Counted from the stretch's first letter, positions 36,437-45,297 are shown. The stretch is 64,000 bases of DNA from Methylobacterium sp. Leaf117 (GCF_001422985.1 NZ_LMNL01000003.1:30438-94437), one strand, 5' to 3'. Numbers and translations: made by a program. Notes: generated by a model not told the origin, from the letters alone.

Positions 36437-37284
36437 TGGCGGGCGGGACGCCGGGCCTCGGAGCCGGACCGCTGCGCCTCGAGCGGATTCGCCTGGTCAG
36501 CGCCGACCCTGAAATACTGGCGCGGTATTTCACGGCCGCACTCGGGTTTTCGCGCACGACCTCGACACGACCTTCGGTCGACCAGCGAACCACTTTTGGC
36601 ACGCATGGGGTGTCCCTCAGCCTCGGTGCCCAGGCCCTCGACCTCGTCGGATTCGACCGGCCGGGCCGTCCCTATCCCGACGACGTGCCGGGCTGGAGCC
36701 CGCTGTTTCAGCACATCGCCATCGTGGTCTCGGACATGGCGGCCGCCTTCGCGCGCCTGTCGGCGACCCCGGGCTGGCGCCCGATCTCCACGGCGGGACC
36801 GGAGCGCCTGCCGGCGGCCTCGGGCGGCGTGAGCGCCTTCAAGTTCCGCGATCCCGAGGGGCATCCCCTTGAATTGCTTGCGTTTCCCGCCGGACATGAG
36901 CCGGAGACCTGGCGCGGCGGCGGACCCGATCCCTGCCTCGGCATCGACCATTCGGCGATCTCGGTGGTGGATTCCGCCGCCAGCCTCGCCTTCTACGAGG
37001 GCCTCGGCTTCTCGGTGGCGTCGCGCTCCACAAATGTCGGTCCCGAGCAGGCGCGCCTCGACGGCGTACCCGACCCGCGCGTGGCGGTGACCGGCCTGCG
37101 CCCGCCCGGCGCCCCGACGCCACATGTCGAACTCCTTGACTATGCAGGGCTATTTCCCCGTGCCGGTCACATCTGCGGCGACCACGACATCGCCGCCACG
37201 GTCCTGGTCTTCGCCGGTGAAGCCTCGGTCGCCGGTCCGCGCCGCCTTCAGGACCCCGACGGCCACCGGCTCTGGCTGCCCTGA
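36433..37284 (+). CDS. VOC (glyoxalase-fold) protein with two modules
   Basis: This 283-residue protein has two VOC modules: residues about 16-155 (LRLERIRLVSADPEILARYF to RDPEGHPLELLAF) and about 172-283 (IDHSAISVVDSAASLAFYEGLGF to LQDPDGHRLWLP). His at the module start and Glu in PLELLAF fit a metal site in the first module. Such proteins are ring-cleaving dioxygenases, epimerases or glyoxalases; this one is not assignable. It overlaps the SMP-30 gene by 4 bases and is the last of the coupled set. Confidence 0.8.
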   Translation: MMAGGTPGLGAGPLRLERIRLVSADPEILARYFTAALGFSRTTSTRPSVDQRTTFGTHGVSLSLGAQALDLVGFDRPGRPYPDDVPGWSPLFQHIAIVVSDMAAAFARLSATPGWRPISTAGPERLPAASGGVSAFKFRDPEGHPLELLAFPAGHEPETWRGGGPDPCLGIDHSAISVVDSAASLAFYEGLGFSVASRSTNVGPEQARLDGVPDPRVAVTGLRPPGAPTPHVELLDYAGLFPRAGHICGDHDIAATVLVFAGEASVAGPRRLQDPDGHRLWLP

Positions 37285-37383
37285 GCGTCAGGCTCCCGCG
37301 CTTCGGAACAGCGCCCCCGCGGGTCCGGTTGGCCGAGCACGCAAGGCGGCGCGCGGCGCCTCCGGGACGGGGAATTCCAAGGC

Positions 37384-38388
37384 ATGCGGGACCTGCGGAA
37401 CAGCGTGGTGGTGATCACCGGAGCATCGAGCGGCATCGGGCGCGCGGCCGCTTTCGCCTTCGCCGAACGGGGCGCCCGGGTGGTGCTGGCCGCCCGCCGG
37501 GCCGAGGCGCTCGCCGATCTCGCCCGCGACTGCCGCAAGCTCGGGGGCGAGGCTCTGGCCGTCCCGACCGACGTCACCGACGCGTCCGCCGTCGAGGCCC
37601 TGGCGAGCGCCGCCTACCACGCCTACGGGCGGATCGACGTTTGGATCAACAATGCAGGCACCGGAGTGTTCGGCCCCTACCAGGACGCGCCCCTCGACCT
37701 GCACCACCGCACCATCGCGGTGAACCTGCTGGGCGGCATGTACGGCGCCTATGCGGCGCTGCCTCACTTTCTGCGCCAGGGTCGGGGGACTCTGATCACC
37801 AACATCTCGCTCGGCGGCTGGGCTCCGGCGCCGTTCGCCGCCGCCTACACGGCCAGCAAGTTCGGCCTGCGCGGCTTCACCGCCAGCCTGCGCCAGGAGC
37901 TGCGCCGCCATCGCAATATCCACGTCTGCTCGGTGTTTCCCGCCATGGTCGACACCCCCGGTCTGGATCACGGCGCCAACGTCTCCGGCCGGACCATCGA
38001 CACCGGCCCCCTGGTCTACGCCCCCGAAGACGTGGCCGAGACCTTCGTGCACCTCGCCCGCCACCCGCACGACGAGGTCGCGGTGGGCTGGCCGGCCCGT
38101 GCGGCGCAGGTCGCCTACGCCCTGGCCCCCGGGCCGACCGAACATCTCATGGGCATCGCGATCCACAGCGCCCTCGATCGGGCGAATCCGGCGCCGCGCA
38201 CGCACGGGGCCCTCCGTGCGCCGCTCGGCGATACGCCCCGGGCAAGCGGCGGTTGGCGCGCCCGCAAGGGCGTTCCCTCGGCCCGGCCGCTCAGCGTTGC
38301 CGGTGCGGCGCTGGTCGGAGGGGCCGCGCTCCTCGCCCTCGGCTGGCGTGCCCGGACGTCATCGCGCGAGTACCCTCAGGGGCGCTGA
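37384..38388 (+). CDS. SDR-family oxidoreductase with C-terminal membrane anchor
   Basis: This 334-residue protein has an SDR core at residues 1-250 with TGASSGIGRAAAF, INNAGTGVFG, Ser in ITNISLGGW and YTASKFGLRGF (catalytic Tyr and Lys). A C-terminal extension ends in a hydrophobic segment (PLSVAGAALVGGAALLALGW, about residues 301-320), probably a membrane anchor. This longer SDR7-like form occurs in many alphaproteobacteria; the substrate is unknown. Its last 13 bases overlap the end of the convergent small gene at 38376. Confidence 0.85.
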   Translation: MRDLRNSVVVITGASSGIGRAAAFAFAERGARVVLAARRAEALADLARDCRKLGGEALAVPTDVTDASAVEALASAAYHAYGRIDVWINNAGTGVFGPYQDAPLDLHHRTIAVNLLGGMYGAYAALPHFLRQGRGTLITNISLGGWAPAPFAAAYTASKFGLRGFTASLRQELRRHRNIHVCSVFPAMVDTPGLDHGANVSGRTIDTGPLVYAPEDVAETFVHLARHPHDEVAVGWPARAAQVAYALAPGPTEHLMGIAIHSALDRANPAPRTHGALRAPLGDTPRASGGWRARKGVPSARPLSVAGAALVGGAALLALGWRARTSSREYPQGR

Positions 38389-38621
38389 TCGCAACGCTGC
38401 GTGATCCAGTCGAGCGCTGTCGTCAGGTCGAGAAACGCCGGTGGTCTGGGATAAGCCAGGCTGCCGAACCCCGCCTCCAGGAACCAGTATCCCGCCGCAG
38501 CGCCATGATCGGCCGAGAGCCGGGCGAGGATGGCGACGAGGACACCCTCGGCCAGCACCAGGCGCCCCTCACCGTCGTTGCTCTCCGTACGGATCCGGAT
38601 GGGCTGGAGGCTCAGAATCAT
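38376..38621 (-). CDS. Small hypothetical protein coupled to a Crp/Fnr regulator gene
   Basis: From ATG 38621 the protein has 81 residues, beginning ILSLQPIRIRTESNDGEG and containing DHGAAAGYWFLEAGFGSLAYPRPP. No membrane segment. The ATG overlaps the regulator stop (ATGA), which decides the start and indicates coupling. The family is not recognised. The 3' end overlaps the convergent SDR gene by 13 bases. Confidence 0.6.
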   Translation of the reverse strand: MILSLQPIRIRTESNDGEGRLVLAEGVLVAILARLSADHGAAAGYWFLEAGFGSLAYPRPPAFLDLTTALDWITQRCDQRP

Positions 38622-39361
38622 GGGCTGGGCCGCCGCTCCTGATGCAGGTAGGCCGGATCGAATTCCGCACGCTTCGTCAGCTCGTTCCAATCGTGAATGA
38701 CGAGGCGCTGTCCCTGAAGGGTGAGTAAGCCCTGACCGCGCAACTCCTGCAGGACGCGGTTCACGTGGACGTTCGACACCCCGATCGCGTCGGCGATATC
38801 GCTCTGGGTCAGAGCCATCTCGCAGCTATGGTCCCGAGCGAGATCCATGGCCTCCAGCTTCAGGTAGAGTTCGCAGAACAGGTGGGTGATCCGGCCGAGC
38901 GTCGAGCGCCGGCCGATATTGGTCATCCACTCTCGGAAGATCGCGGCATCCACCAGTGTGTCGCGCCATAGGGCTGCGGTGACGCCGGGGTGGTTGCGGG
39001 TGAGATCGAGCAACGCGTCATGCGGAATGAAGGCGAGCGTGCACGCGGTGAGGGAGCTCAGGTTGTGATCCATGACCGGCAGATGGAGACTCTGCAGGTC
39101 CGGAATGTCGCCGGGGATGTGCACGGAGAGGATCTGGCGCTTGCCCTCGTCCAGCAGCTTGTAGCGGAAGGCCCAGCCCTCGATCAGGAGGCAGCATTGC
39201 GTGGGTTGATCGCCGTCGCGCACGATATCCTGGTGTGCGCCGAGCTGGCGACGCATCACCGGCAGACGCTCGATGGCATGACGCTCCGCATCCGAGATCG
39301 TGATGATCGTTTCCAGCTTCCGAATGAGCAGGCTGATGTCGGCGCCGGCGGCGAAGCTCAT
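38618..39361 (-). CDS. Crp/Fnr-family transcriptional regulator
   Basis: This 247-residue regulator has an N-terminal cyclic-nucleotide-type beta-roll (about 25-125, with CCLLIEGWAFRYKLLDEGKRQI and VHIPGDIPDLQSLH), a dimerisation helix, and a C-terminal winged helix with recognition region LTQSDIADAIGVSNVHVNRVLQELR (about 184-208). No N-terminal cysteine cluster is seen, so it is not an oxygen-sensing FNR. The ligand is unknown. It is divergent from the molybdenum-hydroxylase/sox operon, 749 bases away, and may control it (inference). Confidence 0.88.
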   Translation of the reverse strand: MSFAAGADISLLIRKLETIITISDAERHAIERLPVMRRQLGAHQDIVRDGDQPTQCCLLIEGWAFRYKLLDEGKRQILSVHIPGDIPDLQSLHLPVMDHNLSSLTACTLAFIPHDALLDLTRNHPGVTAALWRDTLVDAAIFREWMTNIGRRSTLGRITHLFCELYLKLEAMDLARDHSCEMALTQSDIADAIGVSNVHVNRVLQELRGQGLLTLQGQRLVIHDWNELTKRAEFDPAYLHQERRPSP

Positions 39362-40110
39362 TGCGAAGATGCCTTTCTTGGATAGGACGGAAGCGTCGGG
39401 ACTGCGTGAATGCAGGGGATCGCACGACCGGCGTCGTGCCTAGCATGGGAGCATGATGGCGCGCTCGCCGTCCCACGCCGCCGCCACCGCACGCTTCCTC
39501 TTGCCGCGAGTATAAACTGTGGCGGCTCAGGTCTCGACAAGTCTTGCATTAACAAAAAGCAGGGCTGTTGAAAGGGCCGTCGGCCACTCCATGATGTCAC
39601 GCCAATGTGATCGTGGCGCTGACTGAGGGAGCGGGATGTACGACCAGGGTGCGAGGGGGTGCGGATCAGAAGTGTCGATGCGACAAGCCTCTTTCTGCAG
39701 CCCTCCTCTCACAAGCTTGGAGCCGGCGGATTTTGGCCTCCTGTGACCGTCCCCATGCGGGTTTGGACTCACCGTCGCCGAACCCTGATCGCCCCCCAGT
39801 CGGGGGGCCGTTGTGCGGTTCTGGGAGCCCCTACCCCTTGTCCAAGGTGCCTTCGGGTCTGTCTGCTTCGCTTCGTTCAGATCTCGCGGTCACTTCCGGT
39901 TCGCAACGCCAGCGCGTGCGCCGATCGATGGCGCTTTGATGATGTCCGTATGCCAGGCGAGCGCGAACATGTTTTCAGCGCGCCTTTCGTCGCGAGGAAT
40001 GGCTGTGGACTTGGTCGACCACGGTACCGTACGATCATTCCAAAGACGGAGCCGGCGCTGCGGCCTTTCGCGGAGCGCAATCCACGGCCGAACACCATGG
40101 CAGGAAACGC
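39362..40110. other. Long intergenic region between the regulator gene and the sox-linked operon
   Basis: 749 bases without a supported gene. There is a GCCCCCC-AGTC-GGGGGGC hairpin at 39791-39808, an AT-rich patch near 39540-39570 (CATTAACAAAAAGC) and mixed composition elsewhere. Open frames on both strands have no recognisable protein features. It probably holds the divergent promoters and possibly a long 5' leader or a decayed gene. Confidence 0.5.
39791..39808. promoter_or_regulatory. GC hairpin in the leader region of the sox-linked operon
   Basis: A perfect 7-bp stem (GCCCCCC / GGGGGGC) with loop AGTC, about 300 bases ahead of the operon's first gene. There is no T-tract, so it may be an attenuator or structural element, or chance in GC-rich DNA. 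Confidence 0.3.
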
Positions 40111-40572
40111 ATGATCCGTTTGAACGTGAACGGTGCCATCCGCGAGGTCGAGGCCGAGCCTGACACCCCGCTCCTCTGGGTCATCCGTGAACAGGCGGGC
40201 CTCACCGGTACGAAGTACGGTTGCGGCATCGCCCAGTGCGGCGCCTGCACGGTGCATATCGATGGCACGGCTGTGCGCTCCTGTTCGATGCCGGTGTCCA
40301 GCGTCACGCCGGACCAGAAGATCGTGACGATTGAAGGCCTGTCGCAGGACCGCTCGCACCCGGTGCAGAAGGCCTGGGCCGAACTCGACGTCCCGCAATG
40401 CGGCTTCTGTCAGTCCGGGATGATCATGGCCTCGGCGGCGCTTCTTGCGCAGAACCCGCATCCCAGCGACGCGGAGATCCGCTCCGAGATCACCAACATC
40501 TGCCGGTGCGGCACCTACAATCGCGTCTTGGCCGGCATCAAGCTCGCGGCCAACGGTGGTCAGGCCGGTTGA
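40111..40572 (+). CDS. [2Fe-2S] subunit of a xanthine-oxidase-family molybdenum hydroxylase
   Basis: This 153-residue protein has a plant-ferredoxin-type cluster site (Cys38, Cys43, Cys46 in GCGIAQCGACTV, and Cys58) and a second helical cluster site (Cys97, Cys100 in QCGFCQSGM, Cys131 and Cys133 in NICRCGTY). This is the small FeS subunit of isoquinoline-1-oxidoreductase/aldehyde-dehydrogenase-type enzymes, passing electrons from the Mo centre. The catalytic-subunit gene starts 10 bases after its stop. It is the first gene of an eight-gene forward run ending with soxA. Confidence 0.93.
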   Translation: MIRLNVNGAIREVEAEPDTPLLWVIREQAGLTGTKYGCGIAQCGACTVHIDGTAVRSCSMPVSSVTPDQKIVTIEGLSQDRSHPVQKAWAELDVPQCGFCQSGMIMASAALLAQNPHPSDAEIRSEITNICRCGTYNRVLAGIKLAANGGQAG

Positions 40573-40582
40573 GGAGAGAGCC

Positions 40583-42775
40583 ATGAACGCGCTTCCCAGC
40601 AAGCCTTCCCGCCGCACGTTCGTAGCCGGTGCCGTCGCTGCAGCCGGCGGCCTCAGCCTGGGATTCCATGTGCGGTTCCCGGGTGAGGCCGTCGCCCAGG
40701 GGGCTCCGACCGCTCTCACCCCCGAGGTGAATGCCTGGGTGGTGATCAGGCCCGACGAGACCGTAGTGATCCGCATCGCCCGGTCCGAAATGGGGCAGGG
40801 CACCCTCACGGGACTCGCTCAACTCGTGGCCGAGGAACTCGGCTGTGACTGGAGTAAGGTGGTCACCGAGTACCCGACGCCGGGCCAGAACGTCGCCCGC
40901 GGCCGGGTCTGGGGCGATTTTGGCACCGGCGGCAGCCGCGGTATCCGCGAATCTCAGGATTACGTCCGCAAGGGCGGCGCGGCCGCCCGCATCATGCTGG
41001 TCGAGGCCGCCGCCAAGGGCTGGGGCGTGGCCCCGGACATGTGCCGCGTCGACAAGGGCGTGATCAGCCACGCCGGCTCCGGCCGTACCATCACCTTCGG
41101 CGCGGTCGCGATGGCGGCGGCCAAGATCACCCCGCCGAAGGACATCGTCCTCAAGGACCCGAAGGATTGGACCATCGCCGGAAAGCCGGTGAAGCGCCTC
41201 GACACCGTCGAGAAGACTGACGGCAGTCAGATCTACGGCATCGACCTCAACATGCCCGGCCTGCTGAACGCCGCGATCCGCGACTGTCCGGTCTTCGGCG
41301 GCACCGTGAAGAGCTTCGACGCCAAGGCGGTCGAAGGCATGCCTGGCGTCAAGAAGGTTGTGGCGGTCGGCGATTCGGCCGTAGCGGTGGTCGCCGACAC
41401 GTTCTGGCGCGCCAAGACCGCCGTGGAGGCCCTGCCGATCGTCTGGGATGACGGGCCGAACGGGCAGGTCTCGAGCGAGACCATCGCGGCGACCCTGCGC
41501 GAGGGCCTCGATGCCGAGGAAACCTACGTGGGCAACAAGGGTGGTGACGTCGCAGCCGCCCTGAAGAACGCGGCCCGGGTTGTGGAGGCGACCTATGGCG
41601 TGCCGTTCCAGAACCACGCCACCATGGAGCCGATGAACGCCACGGTACGCTGGACGTCGGAGCGCTGTGAGGCCTGGGCGCCGACCCAGAACGGCGAGGC
41701 GGCACTCGCTGCCGTCGCAGAGGCTGCCGGTCTCTCGGCTGCCAAGTGCGACGTCTACAAGCTCCTGCTCGGTGGCGGCTTCGGCCGGCGCGGTGCCACG
41801 CACGACTGGCTGCGCCAAGCTGTGCTGATCGCGAAAGAGATGCCCGGGACGCCGATCAAGCTGATCTGGACCCGCGAAGAGGACATGACCCACGGGCGCT
41901 ACCATCCGATCACGCAGTGCCGAATGCGTGCCGGGCTGGACGAGGCCGGCAACCTGACCGGGCTGCACATGCGCATTTCCGGCCAGTCGATCCTGGTTTC
42001 GGTGGCGCCGAATCGGATGGTCGACGGCAAGGATCCGGTGGTGTTCCAGGGCCTCAACGCTGGCGGCGCGGAGGCGGCGATCGGCTACGCGATTCCGAAC
42101 ATCCTCGTCGATCATGCTATGCGCAATCCGCACGTCCCGCCGGGCTTCTGGCGCGGCGTGAACATGAATCCCAACGCCATCTATCTCGAATGCTTCATGG
42201 ACGAACTCGCCCATGCGGCTGGTCAGGATCCTTTGGCCTTCCGGTTAAAGCTGATGGAGAAGCACCCAAAGCATCGGGCGGTGCTGCAGGCGGTGGCCGA
42301 CAAGGCGGGGTGGGGCGAAAAGCCTCCCGCGGGCGTCCATCGAGGCCTCGCTCAGATGATGGGCTTCGGCTCCTACGTGGCGGCGGTGGCCGAGGTCTCG
42401 GTCGGTGATGACGGGGCGGTCAAGGTCCATCGCATCGTCGCGGCCACCGATCCGGGCCACGCCCTCAATCCGCAACAGATCGACGCTCAGATCGCGGGGT
42501 CTTTCGTCTATGGCCTGTCTGCGGCGCTCTACCAGGAATGCACGGTCAAGGACGGCCGCATCGAGCAGACGAACTTCGACACCTACCCCGTGATGCGGCT
42601 TCAGGAGATGCCGGTGGTCGAAACGATCGTGATGCCATCGGGCGGGTTCTGGGGTGGGGTCGGCGAGCCCACCATCGCGGTCGCGGCCCCTGCCGTCCTG
42701 AACGCCATCTATGCAGCCACCGGCAAGCGCGTGCGCCAGATGCCGGTGAAGAACACGGATCTGCGCCGAGCGTGA
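40583..42775 (+). CDS. Molybdopterin-binding subunit of a xanthine-oxidase-family hydroxylase, Tat-exported
   Basis: This 730-residue catalytic subunit begins with a twin-arginine signal (SRRTFVAGAVAAAGG, Arg10-Arg11), so the complex is probably periplasmic. It has MGQGTLTGLAQLVAEELG, GTGGSRGIRES, LLGGGFGRRG and the C-terminal GVGEPTIAVAAPAVLNAI, where Glu695 is the expected active-site base. Length and motif order are those of IorB-like hydroxylases, which hydroxylate N-heterocycles or oxidise aldehydes; the substrate is unknown. A GAGGAGAG site precedes ATG 40583. Its stop overlaps the GTG of the next gene, the cytochrome, tying it to the sulfur genes. Confidence 0.93.
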   Translation: MNALPSKPSRRTFVAGAVAAAGGLSLGFHVRFPGEAVAQGAPTALTPEVNAWVVIRPDETVVIRIARSEMGQGTLTGLAQLVAEELGCDWSKVVTEYPTPGQNVARGRVWGDFGTGGSRGIRESQDYVRKGGAAARIMLVEAAAKGWGVAPDMCRVDKGVISHAGSGRTITFGAVAMAAAKITPPKDIVLKDPKDWTIAGKPVKRLDTVEKTDGSQIYGIDLNMPGLLNAAIRDCPVFGGTVKSFDAKAVEGMPGVKKVVAVGDSAVAVVADTFWRAKTAVEALPIVWDDGPNGQVSSETIAATLREGLDAEETYVGNKGGDVAAALKNAARVVEATYGVPFQNHATMEPMNATVRWTSERCEAWAPTQNGEAALAAVAEAAGLSAAKCDVYKLLLGGGFGRRGATHDWLRQAVLIAKEMPGTPIKLIWTREEDMTHGRYHPITQCRMRAGLDEAGNLTGLHMRISGQSILVSVAPNRMVDGKDPVVFQGLNAGGAEAAIGYAIPNILVDHAMRNPHVPPGFWRGVNMNPNAIYLECFMDELAHAAGQDPLAFRLKLMEKHPKHRAVLQAVADKAGWGEKPPAGVHRGLAQMMGFGSYVAAVAEVSVGDDGAVKVHRIVAATDPGHALNPQQIDAQIAGSFVYGLSAALYQECTVKDGRIEQTNFDTYPVMRLQEMPVVETIVMPSGGFWGGVGEPTIAVAAPAVLNAIYAATGKRVRQMPVKNTDLRRA

Positions 42776-43098
42776 CGCGCTTGTCGATGGTCGCGGCCTG
42801 GCTGCTGGCCGGACCGATGGGCATGGCCCTGGCGGCGGAGCGCCCGCCGCCAGGCGCCTCCTCCTGCGCCGGGTGCCATGCCGAGGGGGCGGCGATGGGG
42901 GCGATCGACGGTCGCCCGGAGACCGAGATCGCGGCGGCGCTCACCGCCTATCGTTCGGGCGAGCGGCCCGCGAGCGTGATGAGTCGCATTGCGAAGGGAT
43001 TTTCGGACGCGGAGTCCCAGGCGATCGCCGCCTATCTGTCGCGGCAGCCTGCCGCCGCCGTAGAGCAGAGCAACGCGACAAGCCAGGAGCGACCATGA
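42772..43098 (+). CDS. Monoheme cytochrome c, probable FccA/SoxE-type subunit of sulfide dehydrogenase
   Basis: This 108-residue protein has a signal peptide (VAAWLLAGPMGMALAAE) and one heme site CAGCH (residues 32-36), with a Met in VMSRIAKGFSD as the likely sixth ligand. The size fits the c553-like cytochrome paired with flavocytochrome c. It could equally accept electrons from the upstream hydroxylase, since IorAB-type enzymes often have a cytochrome partner. GTG 42772 overlaps the upstream stop and ATG 43095 of fccB overlaps its own stop, so it is coupled on both sides. Confidence 0.85.
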   Translation: MTRLSMVAAWLLAGPMGMALAAERPPPGASSCAGCHAEGAAMGAIDGRPETEIAAALTAYRSGERPASVMSRIAKGFSDAESQAIAAYLSRQPAAAVEQSNATSQERP

Positions 43099-44345
43099 GC
43101 CCGACGCGCCGCGCTCTCCTCGCCACAGGGACGGCCCTTGCCCTGGTAGGGCCCGCCATCGCGAAGGCCGTGCCGAAGGTGGTGGTGATCGGCGGCGGAT
43201 TCGGGGGGGCTACGGCCGCCCGTGCGCTCCATCGGGGTGGCCTCGATGTGACACTCGTAGAGGTCAACCCGACCTACGTCTCCTGCCCGTTCAGCAACGA
43301 GGTCATCGCTGGCCTCCAGCCGATGGCGGCGCAGCGTTTCGGCTATGATGGTCTCGTCCGTGCCGGCATCCGCGTGGTACACGAAGCCGCCACGGGGATC
43401 GACTCGGAGGCCCGCCGGGTGACGCTCGCCGACGGCACGGCACTCCCCTATGACCGCCTCGTGCTCTCGCCGGGCATCGACCTGCGCTTCGATGCCATCC
43501 CGGGCTACGACCAGGCCGCTGCCAGCCGTATGCCCCATGCCTGGAAGGCCGGTGAGCAGACGCTGCTCCTCGCCCGGCAAATCGCCGCCATGCCGGAAAA
43601 CGGCACCGTGTTGCTGTCGGTTCCTGGCAATCCCTATCGCTGCCCGCCCGGCCCCTACGAGCGGGCGAGCCTGATCGCCCACGTGCTGAAGACCCGCAAG
43701 CCGCGGGCAAAGCTGATCCTGCTCGATGCCAAGGACACTTTCTCGAAGCAGCGCCTGTTCCAGTCGGCCTGGGCGACGCTTTATCCGACCCAACTCGAAT
43801 ACGTGCCGCTGGCCGAGGGCGGCCAAGTCAGTGCCGTCGATCCGGATGCCATGATCGTCCGCACCGACTTCGCGGACTACAAGGCGGATGTCGCCTGCAT
43901 CATCCCACCCCAGCGGGCGGGCCGGATCGCCGCCATCGCCGGAGTCGCCGACCGCAGCGGCTGGTGCCCCATCGATCCGGTCACCTTCGAGTCGCGGTTG
44001 ATGCCCGGCATCCACGTCATCGGCGACGCGGCCATTGCCGGGGCAATGCCCAAATCCGCGTTCTCGGCCAATGCGCAGGGCAAGGTCTGCGCCGATGCGG
44101 TGATCGACCTCCTGGCCGGGCGCGCGCCCGAGACGCCCAAGCTGATCAACACCTGTTACAGCCTGGTGGCGCCCGGCTACGGCATCTCGATCGCGGGCGT
44201 CTACCATCCCGCGGGTGGTGTCCTCGCTGACGTGGAGGGCGCTGGCGGGATCAGCCCGGTCGATGCGCCGATGACCCTGCGCGCCCAGGAGGCGCTCTAT
44301 GCCGCCGACTGGTACCGCACCATCACCCGGCAGGTTTTCGGGTGA
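43095..44345 (+). CDS. fccB: Flavocytochrome c sulfide dehydrogenase, FAD subunit (FccB/SoxF)
   Basis: This 416-residue flavoprotein has a signal (RRALLATGTALALVGPAIA), the FAD motif VVVIGGGFGGATAARAL, first redox cysteine Cys64 in TYVSCPFSNEV, and second cysteine near Cys354 in INTCYSLVAPGYGISI. These two cysteines form the sulfide-oxidising disulfide in FccB. GIHVIGDAAIAGAMPKSAFSAN is the C-terminal FAD motif. It oxidises sulfide to sulfur or polysulfide in the periplasm, passing electrons to the cytochrome encoded just upstream. Starts and stops overlap with both neighbours. Confidence 0.92.
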   Translation: MSPTRRALLATGTALALVGPAIAKAVPKVVVIGGGFGGATAARALHRGGLDVTLVEVNPTYVSCPFSNEVIAGLQPMAAQRFGYDGLVRAGIRVVHEAATGIDSEARRVTLADGTALPYDRLVLSPGIDLRFDAIPGYDQAAASRMPHAWKAGEQTLLLARQIAAMPENGTVLLSVPGNPYRCPPGPYERASLIAHVLKTRKPRAKLILLDAKDTFSKQRLFQSAWATLYPTQLEYVPLAEGGQVSAVDPDAMIVRTDFADYKADVACIIPPQRAGRIAAIAGVADRSGWCPIDPVTFESRLMPGIHVIGDAAIAGAMPKSAFSANAQGKVCADAVIDLLAGRAPETPKLINTCYSLVAPGYGISIAGVYHPAGGVLADVEGAGGISPVDAPMTLRAQEALYAADWYRTITRQVFG

Positions 44346-44818
44346 TCGGACGCCCCGGATGGGTCTGGATCGGCGGGCTGCTCCTGGCCTCGGCGGCGGT
44401 TGCGGGGGAGGGCGCCCTGCGTCCCGTCACCATCGTGGGTCGGGAAATTCCGGAGCCCTTGACCACGGCGCCGGGCGACCCCGAGCGGGGCCGGACCCTC
44501 GTCGTCGACCGCACCCGGGGCCTGTGCCTGCTCTGCCATGCCGGGCCGTTTCCCGAGGAGCGCTTTCCGGGCAATCTCGGCCCTGACCTCTCGGGCGTCG
44601 GCGACCGGCTCTCGCCCGGCGCGCTGCGCCTGCGGCTCGTCGATGGCCGGGCCTTGAACCCGGACACGATCATGCCCTCCTATTACCGCCTGCAGGAGAC
44701 GGTGCGGATCGGCGCAGCCTGGCGCGACCGGCCGGTGCTGGAGGCCCAGGCCATTGAGGACATTGTGGCTTTTCTCATAACCCTGCGCGACACACCTTCG
44801 GAAAGGCCGGTGCCGTGA
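44342..44818 (+). CDS. soxX: Sulfur-oxidation cytochrome SoxX
   Basis: This 158-residue protein has a signal peptide (WIGGLLLASAAVAGE), one heme site CLLCH (residues 62-66), then FPGNLGPDLSGVGDRLS and axial Met111 in DTIMPSYYRLQ, the SoxX hallmark. SoxX pairs with SoxA to attach the substrate sulfur oxidatively to the SoxY cysteine. GTG 44342 overlaps the fccB stop and its stop overlaps the soxY GTG. Length is normal. Confidence 0.92.
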   Translation: MIGRPGWVWIGGLLLASAAVAGEGALRPVTIVGREIPEPLTTAPGDPERGRTLVVDRTRGLCLLCHAGPFPEERFPGNLGPDLSGVGDRLSPGALRLRLVDGRALNPDTIMPSYYRLQETVRIGAAWRDRPVLEAQAIEDIVAFLITLRDTPSERPVP

Positions 44819-45291
44819 GCCCGCACAATCCCCGGGGTCCGAGCCGCCGCCGCATCCTCGCCCTCGGGCCCGGGGCCGCTGCCGCGGTGGTGCTGCGCCC
44901 GGTGGCGGCGGAGGCCGCGACGCGTACCGAGAGCACCGCCGAGGCCATCCGGCGCTTTGCCGGAGCGGCGGAGATCCGGCCGGGGCGGGTCCATCTCGAC
45001 CTGCCGCCGCTGGTGGAGAACGGCAACGCGGTGACCATCACGGTGACGGTCGACAGCCCGATGACGGAGGAGGACCATGTCCGCCGCATCGCCGTGTTCA
45101 ACGATAAAAATCCGCAGCCGAATGTCATCACCGTATACCTGGGGTCGCGTGGAGGTCGCGCGGTTTTGACGACCCGAATCCGCCTCGCCGACACGCAACG
45201 CATCACCGCCATCGCGGAGACCAGCGACGGCCGCTACTGGTCGACCACGGCGGATGCCATCGTCACCCTCGCCGCCTGCCTGGAGGGCTGA
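44815..45291 (+). CDS. soxY: Sulfur carrier subunit SoxY with an atypical C-terminus
   Basis: This 158-residue protein begins SRRRILALGPGAAAAVVL, a twin-arginine-like export signal, and has SoxY Ig-like features (HLDLPPLVENGNAVTITVTVDSPM, RIAVFNDKNPQPNVITVYLG). The canonical swinging arm ends GGCGG with the sulfur-carrying cysteine; here the end is IVTLAACLEG. The cysteine is kept three residues from the end but the flanking glycines are gone. GTG 44815 overlaps the soxX stop. Either the carrier arm has adapted to different partners or this is a SoxY paralogue with another role. Confidence 0.88.
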   Translation: MSPHNPRGPSRRRILALGPGAAAAVVLRPVAAEAATRTESTAEAIRRFAGAAEIRPGRVHLDLPPLVENGNAVTITVTVDSPMTEEDHVRRIAVFNDKNPQPNVITVYLGSRGGRAVLTTRIRLADTQRITAIAETSDGRYWSTTADAIVTLAACLEG

Positions 45292-45297
45292 CCGGCC

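Noticed and set aside
39607..39939. 110-codon forward frame in the gap before the sox-linked operon
   Set aside because: No ribosome site, no recognisable features, and overlapping frames on both strands are equally open.
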